A stretch of DNA of 64,000 nt from Sporosarcina luteola (GCF_023715245.1 NZ_JAMBNV010000004.1:62001-126000); one strand, 5' to 3'. Shown: positions 33,746-43,346, counted from the first letter of the stretch. The notes: a model not told the origin generated them from the sequence alone. Translations and numbers: made by a program.

Positions 33746-34618
33746 ATGTCAAAAACAACAATCATTTATAAACTGAAGGATAACTTCGAGTTGAAAGCGG
33801 ACTTTTACCCAGCTGCAGAATCGTCCCGCCCAGTGATTGTCTATATACACGGCGGCGGACTTCTATGGGGATCCCGTGAAGATATGAAGAAAGAACAGAT
33901 TGATTTTTATCGCCAAGCAGGTTTCAACATCTTTTCAATCGATTACCGGTTAGCGCCAGAGTCAAAACTGCCTGCGATTCAAGAAGATATTACAGACGCC
34001 CTCGACTGGATCGAACAAGAAGGGATCAAGCAGTTTGACTATGACCCGACGAATATCGCTGTTATCGGAAGTTCAGCGGGCGGATATCTCGCACTTCTGA
34101 CGGGTACATTCCGGAACAAGCCGAAAGCAATCGTTTCCTTCTACGGTTATGGCGATATCACCGGAGATTGGGCGGTAAAGCCGAGCCCCCACTATTCTGC
34201 AATGACAACTGTACCCAGGGATTTGGCCAAAATGCTAGTTTCTGATGAAATCATTTCGGTAGGCCCGATTGAAAAGCGTTACGCCATCTACATGCACGCG
34301 AGGCAGCATGGTGTTTGGATCGAGGAAGTAAGCGGACTTATTCCAGTCTTGGCAAAAGACGAGCTTTCGAAGTACTGTCCACTGTTCAACATCCAGCCTG
34401 ACTACCCGCCTACCCTTCTCCTCCACGGAACGAAGGACGAGGATGTCCCGTATGAGCAATCCGTCTTGATGGCTGAAGGTTTACAACAAAACGGAGTTGA
34501 TCATAAACTGATCACTATTCCGGATGGGAAGCATCAGTTTGACGAAGACTGGCAAAGCCCGATCGTACAAAATGCATTTAACGAAGTGATCACTTTCTTA
34601 ACCAATCAACTGAAATAA
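33746..34618 (+). CDS. Alpha/beta hydrolase (HSL/esterase type)
   Basis: 290 residues. Motifs: oxyanion HGGGLLWGS near residue 35, nucleophile GSSAGG near 110, acid in HGTKDEDVPY near 235 and catalytic His in DGKHQFDED near 266. The early IDYRLAPESKLP is typical of hormone-sensitive-lipase-like esterases. It is divergent from pucR1 and ends in a shared terminator before the permease gene, so it sits inside the ureide cluster. Whether it hydrolyses a purine-pathway ester or amide is unknown. Confidence 0.88.
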   Translation: MSKTTIIYKLKDNFELKADFYPAAESSRPVIVYIHGGGLLWGSREDMKKEQIDFYRQAGFNIFSIDYRLAPESKLPAIQEDITDALDWIEQEGIKQFDYDPTNIAVIGSSAGGYLALLTGTFRNKPKAIVSFYGYGDITGDWAVKPSPHYSAMTTVPRDLAKMLVSDEIISVGPIEKRYAIYMHARQHGVWIEEVSGLIPVLAKDELSKYCPLFNIQPDYPPTLLLHGTKDEDVPYEQSVLMAEGLQQNGVDHKLITIPDGKHQFDEDWQSPIVQNAFNEVITFLTNQLK

Positions 34619-34621
34619 ATG

Positions 34622-34654
34622 AAAAGGGCTGAGAGAATATTCTCGAGCCCTTTT
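34622..34654. terminator. Bidirectional terminator between esterase and permease genes
   Basis: AAAAGGGCT...AGCCCTTTT stem with inner GAGAATATTCTC pairing (34622-34654), flanked by A and T runs, between convergent genes. Confidence 0.9.
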
Positions 34655-34669
34655 CTTTATTCCTATTCA

Positions 34670-36046
34670 TCATTCTGATTTACTAATGGCTCTATCGGGA
34701 AGAGAATCTACTGTTTCCTTTTGTTCCGTCTTTACTTCCACGCCGTACGTATCCCATTTGAAGAGGTTCTCCAACAGAAGGGCTAGAATGATTCCCACTA
34801 GCAACCCACTGCTTAGCAATGGACGGATCACGCCTGGAATCGTAACAAAATAAGTTGCCGGAAGAGTCATAATGACAACACCTACGAACAACGGAATTGC
34901 TGAACGATAAACGTTGACCGTATTAAATTCAACTTGCTTGAAGAAATTCAAAGAAGAATTCAGCAGAAGCAAATAAGAAACAAACAACGCAGCACTACCG
35001 ATGCTTAACGGAAGCTGTGAGAAAAAGTGGCCGAGTGGCGGAATAAGTCCCATGATCAGGAACATGAATCCACCAAGAACAAACGGAATCCTTTTAATGA
35101 TCCCTGTTTGGCTCAAGAAACCGATAGATGAAACGAATGGCGAGTTTGGAACAAGACCAAATATACCTGCAATGAGTGTGAATACACCTGTAATGGTGAA
35201 TGATGCCCTGTATTCTCTCTTTGTCGTTTCCACCTCATACATGCTTTCCGTACCTTTTAATGCGCCAAACGTATTCGCAGTGTTCAATAAACCCGCTAAA
35301 ATAGTCGTAATGATAATTCCGACGTCCCATGCAGGCTTCCCTAATGGGAATAATTCAAGGGTGAATTTTGTTGTTCCGCTTATTGTGCTTTCCGGCTTGA
35401 ATATGAGCGCATAAACAATCCAACCGACGATAATCCCGATCAGCAAACCATATCGCCTAACACTTGAAGGAGCCTTCACACTAATAACGATGATCAGAAT
35501 CGCAATGACAATCGCTAATAGTGAAACGGACAAGTCAATATGCGGGTTTACAGCCTGGTTGCCAAAAGGTATACCGAGCATCCCCTTTAAAAAGATCCCG
35601 ATCAATTGACAGCCGAACAAGAACATAAATACACCCATCACTGCAGGAGTGAATAACTTGGCTATCTGAGGTCCGAGCCCTGTTACTCCGATCAAGAAAG
35701 TAATGATCGAGACAATAATAATACCAACCGTCAAGCTGCCCCCTAAAATATGCAATGGCATCCCCTGAGCCGCAGCTGTCGTACAAAGCGTGAGAATGAC
35801 ACCCCACCAAAGGCCAGATTGCCCTTCCATGATGGCACGTTTATGCCCAAAAAACGCTTGGATAATACAGGCCAGACCTGTAACGATAAAGGAAAGCTGA
35901 AGCATATTAACAATTGTCTCCGGAGAGAGATCAAATGCTGCCCCGACAGTGATCGGGATGACTACAATATTCGTGAAAATAAAAAAGAGCCACTGTAAGC
36001 CCGAAATCCAGTTACTTGATTTTAATAACTCCTTGATAACAATCAC
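34670..36046 (-). CDS. NCS2 family permease (xanthine/uracil type)
   Basis: 458 residues with about 12-14 membrane segments. The NAT signature region reads ANTFGALKGTESMYEV near residue 255, matching the N-x-G-x4-T pattern of nucleobase transporters, and the family stretch LVPNSPFVSSIGFLSQTGI follows. The start is GTG, overlapping the allH TGA by four bases (GTGA), so the two are coupled. Tight linkage to an oxamate transcarbamylase subunit suggests transport of a ureide, urate or oxamate; this is inference. Confidence 0.85.
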   Translation of the reverse strand: MIVIKELLKSSNWISGLQWLFFIFTNIVVIPITVGAAFDLSPETIVNMLQLSFIVTGLACIIQAFFGHKRAIMEGQSGLWWGVILTLCTTAAAQGMPLHILGGSLTVGIIIVSIITFLIGVTGLGPQIAKLFTPAVMGVFMFLFGCQLIGIFLKGMLGIPFGNQAVNPHIDLSVSLLAIVIAILIIVISVKAPSSVRRYGLLIGIIVGWIVYALIFKPESTISGTTKFTLELFPLGKPAWDVGIIITTILAGLLNTANTFGALKGTESMYEVETTKREYRASFTITGVFTLIAGIFGLVPNSPFVSSIGFLSQTGIIKRIPFVLGGFMFLIMGLIPPLGHFFSQLPLSIGSAALFVSYLLLLNSSLNFFKQVEFNTVNVYRSAIPLFVGVVIMTLPATYFVTIPGVIRPLLSSGLLVGIILALLLENLFKWDTYGVEVKTEQKETVDSLPDRAISKSE

Positions 36047-37002
36047 CTTTCTTTTTTATGAATAACGGCAGCTTTCATGCCGAGTAACATGCCTACTACT
36101 GTATCTGCACCTGACGTATGACCAATTTCCTTCATCTCTTCAAGGGCTTTCAAAAAATCAGCCCCGCGGGGTTTATCTAAAACATAACATAACTGCAGGA
36201 GATGGGAATGGAATTCGTTTTCTGTTGCATAGAGAAGGTATTCCAGAGCGACGTACGTCGTCCGTTTTTGACCATATTCATTCAGATAGGGTTTCAACTT
36301 CCGCAGAAACGTTTGGTCTGTCCCTTCCAGCGACGATAGCACTGCACAAATTCCGGTAATGACGTCATCTCCGCTCGGCGTAAGCCCTAGTCCCCTGCCA
36401 ATCCAATAGTCGAAGACTTTTTTCTCGTCCAACTCATGATGCATAACAAGATTTTTCAAGTCATTCAATTTGTCCAGGACAGGAATTTCATCTATGGATG
36501 AAGTAGGGTCGACTATATATTGGATGATTCGTTTTTTCTCTTCCGTCGTTTCAGCTAAACCAGTATTCCAATCATCTTGAAGAAGCCGATTCGCTAAAAA
36601 CATGAAGTTATCCTCAAGAGTAGTACGATTGTAAATGAAAGGCTGTATTTTATGATCTGTCCATTTTGCATCGCCTAACGAAAGCGTAATTCCTTTCGGG
36701 AACAGCACTGACATTGATTCTTCATCCCACACAGCTTCCAAATCGACAGCAAGCAAAGTAGTCAGCAGATGGGCACCCGCTTGTTCCAAACCGATTCCGA
36801 ATGGTGCGAGGCCATTCCCCAATGCGCCAACATGGACAAGATGCCCACCGAAGGCTAAATTGAAACTAGTAGTAAAAACACTATGGACATGTCCGTTCGG
36901 GTTTGCCTTCAAGATACGGGAAACTTCATCGCTCGCTGCGATGGCCTTCAAAACAAACGCACCTCTATGACGATTTGAGTTTACATTTGTCGAATCAACC
37001 AT
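36043..37002 (-). CDS. allH: DUF2877 protein, oxamate transcarbamylase subunit AllH (YlbF)
   Basis: 319 residues; GGGGTGAGGAA precedes the ATG. DUF2877 markers: NLAFGGHLVHVG, GRGLGLTPSGDDVITGICAVL near residue 208 and GHTSGADTVVGMLLG near 295. E. coli AllH (formerly YlbF) is the third subunit needed with FdrA and AllG to split oxalurate into oxamate and carbamoyl phosphate. Here it is displaced about 10 kb from fdrA-allG and paired with an NCS2 permease. Confidence 0.88.
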   Translation of the reverse strand: MVDSTNVNSNRHRGAFVLKAIAASDEVSRILKANPNGHVHSVFTTSFNLAFGGHLVHVGALGNGLAPFGIGLEQAGAHLLTTLLAVDLEAVWDEESMSVLFPKGITLSLGDAKWTDHKIQPFIYNRTTLEDNFMFLANRLLQDDWNTGLAETTEEKKRIIQYIVDPTSSIDEIPVLDKLNDLKNLVMHHELDEKKVFDYWIGRGLGLTPSGDDVITGICAVLSSLEGTDQTFLRKLKPYLNEYGQKRTTYVALEYLLYATENEFHSHLLQLCYVLDKPRGADFLKALEEMKEIGHTSGADTVVGMLLGMKAAVIHKKER

Positions 37003-37125
37003 TTCCTCACCCCATGAATGAATTCTATCCGAAACGTATAGTATTCCCTTATTTTTCGCCTATATCTATTCTAGTTTACATCTATTCGCTGGAAATTTCA
37101 TTGTCTACTATGAACAAAAACACGC

Positions 37126-37154
37126 TTGATTTTTGTTTACTTTTAACGTACAAT
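37126..37154 (+). promoter_or_regulatory. Sigma-A promoter of the second pucR
   Basis: TTGATT at 37126-37131, 17-base spacer, TACAAT at 37149-37154. The gene starts at 37214, leaving a leader of about 50 bases. Confidence 0.75.
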
Positions 37155-37213
37155 AAAGAGTGGTACGTATGTGTAATAGTCTAGTTGGGAATTCTATAAA
37201 AGAGGTTATGCTA

Positions 37214-38851
37214 ATGAAAACAATAAACGATTTATTTATATTGGAAGGCATGAAAGAAAGCATTGTACTTGCGGGCCATCGCGGTCTTACAAGAAATGTG
37301 CAGTTTGTAAATATATCCGACACGCCGGACATCATCAATTTCTTGGCGGAAAACCACCTCCTTCTTACGACGGGATATGCATTCAAGGATGACCCTGAGA
37401 AATTCTGCGAATTGATTAAACAGATGCATGAGCTGAACTGTTCGGGTCTTGCCATTAAGATCAACCGATTCTTCAAAGAATTGCCCCGTGAGGTGAAACT
37501 GCTCGCCGATGACCTGGCATTTCCAATCATTGATTTGCCAACGAAGCATACACTAGGTGAAGTTTCCCGTCATATCTTGAATTATTTAAATGATGCTGAA
37601 TCGGAACAACTCTATTATGCGTTGCATGTCCAAAAAGAATTTTCCGACATGATGATCAAAGGCTATAGCTTAACTGCGCTTATCGAGCAATTGGGGCATT
37701 TTTTATCCCGCCCTACCCTCCTACTGAACCACAGGGGAGAGAAAATCGCGCATAGTCACGATTTCCGGATGGATTCCATGAAGGTGGCCGAACAGGAAAT
37801 CATCGATATAGTGAAAGCAGACTTAACTTCTGCCCGGGAAGGAAGTACCTTTACGATTCCTTCAAGGGAACATCAATCCATTTCCACTTTTCCTGTTCAA
37901 ACAAAACGGCAGCATCCGAGCATGCTTGTCATTGTCGATTCAATGACTTTGCCTTACCCATCTTCACAAATGGCAATTGAACAGGCCGGTAACGTTATTA
38001 CGTTTACGATTATCAAGGAGCAGGCGATCGAAGAAAACTCAAGGCTCCTCAAAAATAATTTCTTTGACGACTTGATTGAGAATCGAATTCATTCTGATGA
38101 AGAAATTTTAAGCCGTGCCAATTATTACGGCTTAAACGAGAACTTGAATAATATTTGCATCATTTGTACTGTAGACCAAAAAGGGCAGAATTACGAAGAC
38201 CTACAGTTGTACGAGAAAAAGGCTGGAGAACTATACAATAGTATTTATGATCAGCTCGAAGATGAAATCGTTCATAGCGAACTGGACGGCATTTTATTTA
38301 CGAAGGAAAAGTACTACGTTATGATCTTGCAATACGCTGATGAAGTTGACCCATCAGAAGTAAACGAATTCGTCGAGAAATGTCAAGAAAACTTACAAGG
38401 TGATTATTCGATCTCCTTCGGTGTCAGCAATACGGTTCAGTCCATTAAGGATATTACAACCGCTTATGCAGAAGCTTGTGAAGCAATTATGAGCGGATAT
38501 GATATGAATATGCTCGGGTTCATCAATTTCTATAAAATGAAAGAGCTTGAGGATTTATTGAACACGATTCCTGAAAAAGATTTAAAAGCATTGTATGAAA
38601 ATACATTGAAATCTCTCGCTCATCCGAAGACCAAGGAAAATCAGGAACTGGTCAAAACGATTCAAGTGTATTTGGATTCCCAGTGTGAGATTTCGGAGAC
38701 GTCACGCCGCTTGTACATTCATCGAAATACTGTCAAATACCGTATTGAGAAGGCGGAAGAGATACTGAATTGCTCTTTCCGCGATCCGGCGCACTCATTG
38801 CGCATACGTGTAGCGTTAATGATCGGATCACTTTTAAAAGAAAATGAATAA
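37214..38851 (+). CDS. PucR family transcriptional regulator (second copy)
   Basis: 545 residues from the ATG at 37214 with AAAAGAGG eight bases upstream; the open frame begins earlier without a ribosome site. PucR domain: MKTINDLFILEGMKESIVLAGHRGL to the GLAIKINRF region; a central GGDEF-like part contains DYSISFGVSNTVQSIKDITTAYAEA; the C-terminal HTH_30 is canonical (YIHRNTVKYRIEKAEEIL). It is the only plus-strand gene of the cluster apart from the esterase, convergent with allB. Together with pucR1 it implies two inputs to the ureide genes. Confidence 0.9.
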   Translation: MKTINDLFILEGMKESIVLAGHRGLTRNVQFVNISDTPDIINFLAENHLLLTTGYAFKDDPEKFCELIKQMHELNCSGLAIKINRFFKELPREVKLLADDLAFPIIDLPTKHTLGEVSRHILNYLNDAESEQLYYALHVQKEFSDMMIKGYSLTALIEQLGHFLSRPTLLLNHRGEKIAHSHDFRMDSMKVAEQEIIDIVKADLTSAREGSTFTIPSREHQSISTFPVQTKRQHPSMLVIVDSMTLPYPSSQMAIEQAGNVITFTIIKEQAIEENSRLLKNNFFDDLIENRIHSDEEILSRANYYGLNENLNNICIICTVDQKGQNYEDLQLYEKKAGELYNSIYDQLEDEIVHSELDGILFTKEKYYVMILQYADEVDPSEVNEFVEKCQENLQGDYSISFGVSNTVQSIKDITTAYAEACEAIMSGYDMNMLGFINFYKMKELEDLLNTIPEKDLKALYENTLKSLAHPKTKENQELVKTIQVYLDSQCEISETSRRLYIHRNTVKYRIEKAEEILNCSFRDPAHSLRIRVALMIGSLLKENE

Positions 38852-38885
38852 AAACCAAAGCCCGGTTCGAAAGGGCTTTGGTTTT
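38851..38885. terminator. Bidirectional terminator between pucR2 and allB1
   Basis: AAAACCAAAGCCC/GGGCTTTGGTTTT stem (38851-38885) with T runs on both sides. It begins at the last base of the pucR stop codon. Confidence 0.9.
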
Positions 38886-38891
38886 TTGTTT

Positions 38892-40235
38892 TTATTGAAT
38901 AACAGTTGTTTTCTCAGAGACGATTTTATCGTTCTCGAAGACTACTTCTCCATTGACGATAGTCGTTTTAACTTTTCCTTTGAATGTCATGCCTACGTAT
39001 GGTGAATGTTGGTGACGGTAGAAGAGATCTTCATTCTTCAGCTCAAAGCTTTCATTCAAGTCAACAATCGCGATATCCGCATCATAGCCAGCTTCTAGTA
39101 CCCCTTTATTCGTAAGGCCAAATAGTTTAGCAGGGTTCGTTGCAGTCAATTCTACAATCTTCTCCAATGGAAGATTGCGTTTGAAATAGCCTTCCGTCAA
39201 CATGATGTTCAATGTCGACTGAGCTCCTGAAATTCCGCCCCAACCTTCAAAATAGTTGTCTGTTATTGTTTTCATAGATGCCGGAGCCGGTGAATGGTCT
39301 GATGCGATGACATTAATTTCGCCGTTAGCGACAGCAGCCCATAGATCTTCGACTTCGTCTTGATCGCGTAACGGAGGACAGCATTTTGCCAAGCCGCCTT
39401 TTGCTTCAAAGTCTTGTACATTCAAAGCTAAATAATGCGGGCAAGTTTCAACTGTAATGTCTACGCCTCTGTCTTTTGCCTCCTGAATGACTTCGACGAC
39501 TTTCCTGCTGCTCGCATGGACAACATGCAATTTACAACCTGTTGCTTCTGCATAAGAGATAATTCTTCTGACCGCTTCGATTTCAGAGATGATCGGTCTT
39601 GACTCGACAAAATCTCTTGCTGTGGTTTTACCTTGTTTTTGCTTTTCTTCGGCAAGCTGATCACAAATGACTGTACTTTCAGCGTGAACTGCAAGTAATG
39701 AGCCAAGAGATGCAATTTCTTTCATTCCCTTGAAAATCGTTACATCGTCCACATGATTGAAATCAGCGATACCACTCGGAGACATGAAAGCTTTGAATCC
39801 GATTACTCCATTGTCATGAAGATCTTTCAGGTCAGCAATATTTTCTGGAACAAGGCCGCCCCAGAAATATGGATTGACGATTGATTTTTCATCTGCGCAA
39901 GCCTTTTTCAAGTCCAGGTTCTCTTTATTGATCGTCGGAGGAGTACTGTTCAACGGCATATCGAAGAAAGAAGTCGCTCCGCCGGCAGCTAAGCTTCGGC
40001 TTCCTGTTGCAATTCCTTCCCATTCCGTTCTACCCGGTTCATTGAAGTGGACATGCGTGTCAATCAATCCTGGTAATACGTGTTTCCCTTCTGCATCGAT
40101 CACTCGATCAGCCGTGCCTTGCAGCGCTTGGCCAACTTCTTGGATCTTACCGTCTTTAACAGCAATATCACCTTGGATAACGGATTCAGCTGTAACAATC
40201 TTACCGTTTTTAATAATCAAATCGTATGTAGTCAT
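38892..40235 (-). CDS. allB: Allantoinase (copy 1, downstream)
   Basis: 447 residues. Cyclic amidohydrolase: DTHVHFNEPGRTEWEG near residue 58, carboxylated Lys in IGFKAFMSPSG near 148, metal His in VHAES and VVHAS, ETCPHYLAL and catalytic Asp in ASDHSPAP near 315. Allantoin is hydrolysed to allantoate. Around the active-site loop it has DHSPAPASMKTITDN, unlike the DHSPC..MK pattern of E. coli AllB and its neighbour, so the copies may differ in substrate (allantoin against another cyclic ureide). It is the last gene of the pucI-allB-allB unit. Confidence 0.88.
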   Translation of the reverse strand: MTTYDLIIKNGKIVTAESVIQGDIAVKDGKIQEVGQALQGTADRVIDAEGKHVLPGLIDTHVHFNEPGRTEWEGIATGSRSLAAGGATSFFDMPLNSTPPTINKENLDLKKACADEKSIVNPYFWGGLVPENIADLKDLHDNGVIGFKAFMSPSGIADFNHVDDVTIFKGMKEIASLGSLLAVHAESTVICDQLAEEKQKQGKTTARDFVESRPIISEIEAVRRIISYAEATGCKLHVVHASSRKVVEVIQEAKDRGVDITVETCPHYLALNVQDFEAKGGLAKCCPPLRDQDEVEDLWAAVANGEINVIASDHSPAPASMKTITDNYFEGWGGISGAQSTLNIMLTEGYFKRNLPLEKIVELTATNPAKLFGLTNKGVLEAGYDADIAIVDLNESFELKNEDLFYRHQHSPYVGMTFKGKVKTTIVNGEVVFENDKIVSEKTTVIQ

Positions 40236-40260
40236 CTTTCATTCCTCCAAACACAAATTT

Positions 40261-40296
40261 ACCTTTGCCATTGCCGGATTGGACAACGGCAAAGGT
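40261..40296 (-). terminator. Hairpin between the two allantoinase genes
   Basis: ACCTTTGCC/GGCAAAGGT stem with an 18-base loop, nine bases past the upstream allB stop. No T run follows on the minus strand, so it is more likely a processing or stability structure than a full stop. Confidence 0.5.
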
Positions 40297-40305
40297 ATGA
40301 ATGAA

Positions 40306-41664
40306 TTAGTTATTGGCAGCAATCAACTTGCCGACAGGTTCTCCGACAATGCCTTCTTCTAGGTCGAATACGACATGTCCGCGAACGATTGTTTTTGTTA
40401 CGCGGCAGTCGATTTTTCTGCCTTCGTATGCACTATGTTTGTTTTTGTAGTAAAGATCTTCCCTCTTCACTGTGTACGATTGGTTCGGGTCGACTAAAAT
40501 GATGTCCGCATCTTTGGATACTGCGATTTCACCTTTATGGGCAATGTTGAAACGCTCAGACGGGTTTGTTGAAATCAATTTAACGAACTCATGAACCGGA
40601 AGTCCGCGCTGTTTCACAGCCAAGTCAAACATGAGGTCGACGTTGTTTTGCGCGCCGCTAATTCCGCCCCATGCTTCCCAAATCGTTCCTTGCTTCAAGT
40701 CTTCCGTACAAGGCGAGTGGTCAGACGTCAGCCAGTCGATATTCCCAGCCAAAAGCTCGTCCCATAGTCTTGCTTGGTCTTCCGCTTTTCTGATTGGAGG
40801 CTGACATTTTGCCTTAGGACCAATTTCATCGACTTGATCGGCAGTGAATGCGAAATAGTGAGGGCAAGATTCAACTGTTACATCGACGCCTTCTTCACGC
40901 GCTTTTAAGATCACCTGGATAGCCTCTGAAGTGCTGATATGAACTAGGTGCAATTTACAGCCTGTTTCTTTAGCGAAAAGAATCGCACGTTGAACCGCTT
41001 CCACTTCTGTGAAAATCGGACGGGATTCCGCATATTCGACTCCGGAGTTTTTGCCTTCCCTTGCAAATTCCTTTGCAAGGCCAGACGGTACTGATCCGTT
41101 TTCCGCGTGGATGCATAGGATCTGATCCAATTCAGCCAACTTTTGCATGCCTTTATACAAAGTGTAGTCATCCACATTTACGAAATCATCCGGAATGTCA
41201 CTTGTAATATCGGATAGGAAGCATTTAAATGCAAGAACGCCAGCGTCCGACATTTCCTTCAGCTTATCCACGTTTCCAGGGACGAGTCCACCGTAAAACG
41301 CGTAGTCGACGTAGTTCTGGTCAATCGCCGCTTCCAACTTAAGATCCAACGCTGCTTTGTTCGTTGTTGCCGGCAGGGCATTCAACGGCATTTCCACGTA
41401 GCTTGTTGTGCCTCCTGCAGCCAGTGATTTCGATCCTGTTTCGAATCCTTCCCACTCCGCACGTCCAGGTTCGCTGATGTGTACATGCGTATCAATCATT
41501 CCAGGCATGACATATTGGCCGGACGCGTCAATAACTTCCTTAGCATCATCCGTAATATTCTCGGCGATGCATGAAATCTTTTCATCCTTGATTCCTAAGT
41601 CAACGTTATAAACACCATCACGTAAAACCACTTTTCCACCTTTAATAACTAAATCGAATGCCAT
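40306..41664 (-). CDS. allB: Allantoinase (copy 2, E. coli AllB-like)
   Basis: 452 residues; GAGAGGGGAAATTCAA precedes the ATG. DTHVHISEPGRAEWEGFETGS near residue 58, carboxylated Lys in LAFKCFLSD near 148, CIHAEN near 185, KLHLVHIST, ESCPHYFAF and SDHSPCTEDLKQG near 315. The SCPHYF and DHSPC text matches E. coli AllB more closely than the neighbouring copy does, so this is the better allantoinase candidate. It lies 77 bases behind the PucI-type permease gene and was probably duplicated to give the downstream copy, though the two have diverged widely. Confidence 0.9.
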   Translation of the reverse strand: MAFDLVIKGGKVVLRDGVYNVDLGIKDEKISCIAENITDDAKEVIDASGQYVMPGMIDTHVHISEPGRAEWEGFETGSKSLAAGGTTSYVEMPLNALPATTNKAALDLKLEAAIDQNYVDYAFYGGLVPGNVDKLKEMSDAGVLAFKCFLSDITSDIPDDFVNVDDYTLYKGMQKLAELDQILCIHAENGSVPSGLAKEFAREGKNSGVEYAESRPIFTEVEAVQRAILFAKETGCKLHLVHISTSEAIQVILKAREEGVDVTVESCPHYFAFTADQVDEIGPKAKCQPPIRKAEDQARLWDELLAGNIDWLTSDHSPCTEDLKQGTIWEAWGGISGAQNNVDLMFDLAVKQRGLPVHEFVKLISTNPSERFNIAHKGEIAVSKDADIILVDPNQSYTVKREDLYYKNKHSAYEGRKIDCRVTKTIVRGHVVFDLEEGIVGEPVGKLIAANN

Positions 41665-41741
41665 TTGAATTTCCCCTCTCAGTTATCAATGATTTTTTAC
41701 CGCCAACTTCACACCAAACATCAGTTTCGCCATATATGGAA

Positions 41742-43211
41742 TTACCTATTCTCTTTAGATAACTCTGGAGCTTTTCGCGTCAAAGCACCTTTTGAATAAG
41801 TCGATTCAAGCGCCGTGTAGAGAATAAATGCTGCAATGATTCCTACAAACCAAGACATATCATAAAGCGGTTTGAGGACAGGTACGACGTTTCCGATCAA
41901 ACAAATCACACCTGCAATTATCGTTGTAATTATCGCATTTACATTGAATCCTTTTGTATAATGATACTTTCCCTTTTCCGCGTCATATAAAGCATTCAAA
42001 TCAATTTTAGTTTTTGAAATTAGGAAATACTGGGCTAGCATGATTCCAGTAACTGGAGCTAGGATCCCGCCAATAATGTTTAAGAAAGTGAAAATACTTG
42101 TTGCATTTTCCATCAGCTTCCAAGGCATAACGAGAATTCCAGTTATTGCTGCAATAATTGCACCCGATTTGAATGTGAGTGTCTTAGGGAATAAAGATGC
42201 TAGTTGGTAACCAGCCGGTACAATATTTCCAGTTACGTTAACAGATAAAGTTGTTAAGCAAAGTGTTAGAACGGAAATAGCGATTGCAAATGTCCCGTCA
42301 AAACGAGCTACAACATCCAATACGTTCCATATCGGTGTTCCAAAAGCGATTTCAGATCCGACAATGATGGCGATACTTGCAACAGCGAATAGTAAATACG
42401 TTACAACAAGGCCGACAGTTTGTCCTATCGCTTGCGTCTTCGTCGATTTTGCAAGCTTCGTGAAATCTGAAGCGTTAACAATCGGTGCTGCCCATGCTGC
42501 AACGACTGCCGTTACAGCCGCGAAGAAAATAACTACTTTATTTCCTGGAACTCCTGTACCTGTATACGAAAGAATAGGACCGATTCCTCCAGCTAAGTTA
42601 ATGGCCCAAATTGCCATTCCTCCAAAAACAATGTACACAAGCGGCGAGAGGATATTTGTAAACTTCCCTAGGAAAGCCATTCCTCCATAAATTAAAGCAA
42701 TGTTCAATAACCAGAACAGTAAAAACGATATCAACGCTGGCAAAGATAACCCTAGAAGGTTCCAATCTCCACCTAATGTCAAATACGTCGGCCAAAGCTT
42801 ACCAATTAAAATTGATAATGCTTGGCTTCCTGCGTACGTTTGAAACCCGAACCACATAATTGCAGAAATGACTCCTCTTAACACACCCGGAATCATTGCG
42901 CCTTTCGGGCCGTAAGATAAACGCAGCAACATCGCAAACGGCAATCCATATTTTGATCCTGCATGGCCATTTAGAACAAGCATCGATGCTATGACAATGG
43001 AGGCAGCCATAATTGCAGTAAACACTTGGCCGACCGACAATCCCAAAGCAAAAAGAGCACCAATGGCAATATAGTTTGGAATGTTATGAACCGAACCCAT
43101 CCAGACCGTCAGGAAATTGCTTATACCCCATTTTCGTTCTTCTACTTTTGTGGGCAATACATCTTCACTATATCCAGCATTCTTCATTTTTTCTCTATCA
43201 AAAAGAGTCAA
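41742..43211 (-). CDS. pucI: Allantoin permease, NCS1 family (PucI-like)
   Basis: 489 residues with 12 predicted membrane segments; length equals that of B. subtilis PucI (about 490). NCS1 landmarks: WMGSVHNIPNYIAIGALFALGLS near residue 37, GFQTYAGSQAL near 120 and the mid-protein NASDFTKLAKS, which lies in the cation and substrate region of Mhp1-like transporters. The start is TTG with GGAGGGG close upstream. As first gene before two allantoinases it should bring in allantoin. Confidence 0.88.
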   Translation of the reverse strand: MTLFDREKMKNAGYSEDVLPTKVEERKWGISNFLTVWMGSVHNIPNYIAIGALFALGLSVGQVFTAIMAASIVIASMLVLNGHAGSKYGLPFAMLLRLSYGPKGAMIPGVLRGVISAIMWFGFQTYAGSQALSILIGKLWPTYLTLGGDWNLLGLSLPALISFLLFWLLNIALIYGGMAFLGKFTNILSPLVYIVFGGMAIWAINLAGGIGPILSYTGTGVPGNKVVIFFAAVTAVVAAWAAPIVNASDFTKLAKSTKTQAIGQTVGLVVTYLLFAVASIAIIVGSEIAFGTPIWNVLDVVARFDGTFAIAISVLTLCLTTLSVNVTGNIVPAGYQLASLFPKTLTFKSGAIIAAITGILVMPWKLMENATSIFTFLNIIGGILAPVTGIMLAQYFLISKTKIDLNALYDAEKGKYHYTKGFNVNAIITTIIAGVICLIGNVVPVLKPLYDMSWFVGIIAAFILYTALESTYSKGALTRKAPELSKENR

Positions 43212-43257
43212 AAAAACCCCTCCTCAAAAATTTACCACTAGTAATCGAAACCTTTAC

Positions 43258-43346
43258 TATAATGAGGTTCATCATCAATGTTCGTAAACATTGTTATCCC
43301 CCAACAAGCTTCACATCTACACTTAGTAGTGGACAACCTCATTATA
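43258..43346 (-). promoter_or_regulatory. pucI promoter region with paired inverted repeats
   Basis: Within 43212-43520 (no genes) TATAATGAGGTT at 43258-43269 recurs as its exact complement at 43335-43346, and a perfect palindrome AATGTT-cgta-AACATT lies between them (43277-43292). On the minus strand TATAAT at 43346-43341 is a good -10 box; the -35 at 17 bases is poor, as for an activated promoter. PucR or a nitrogen regulator could act here; this is inference. Confidence 0.45.
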
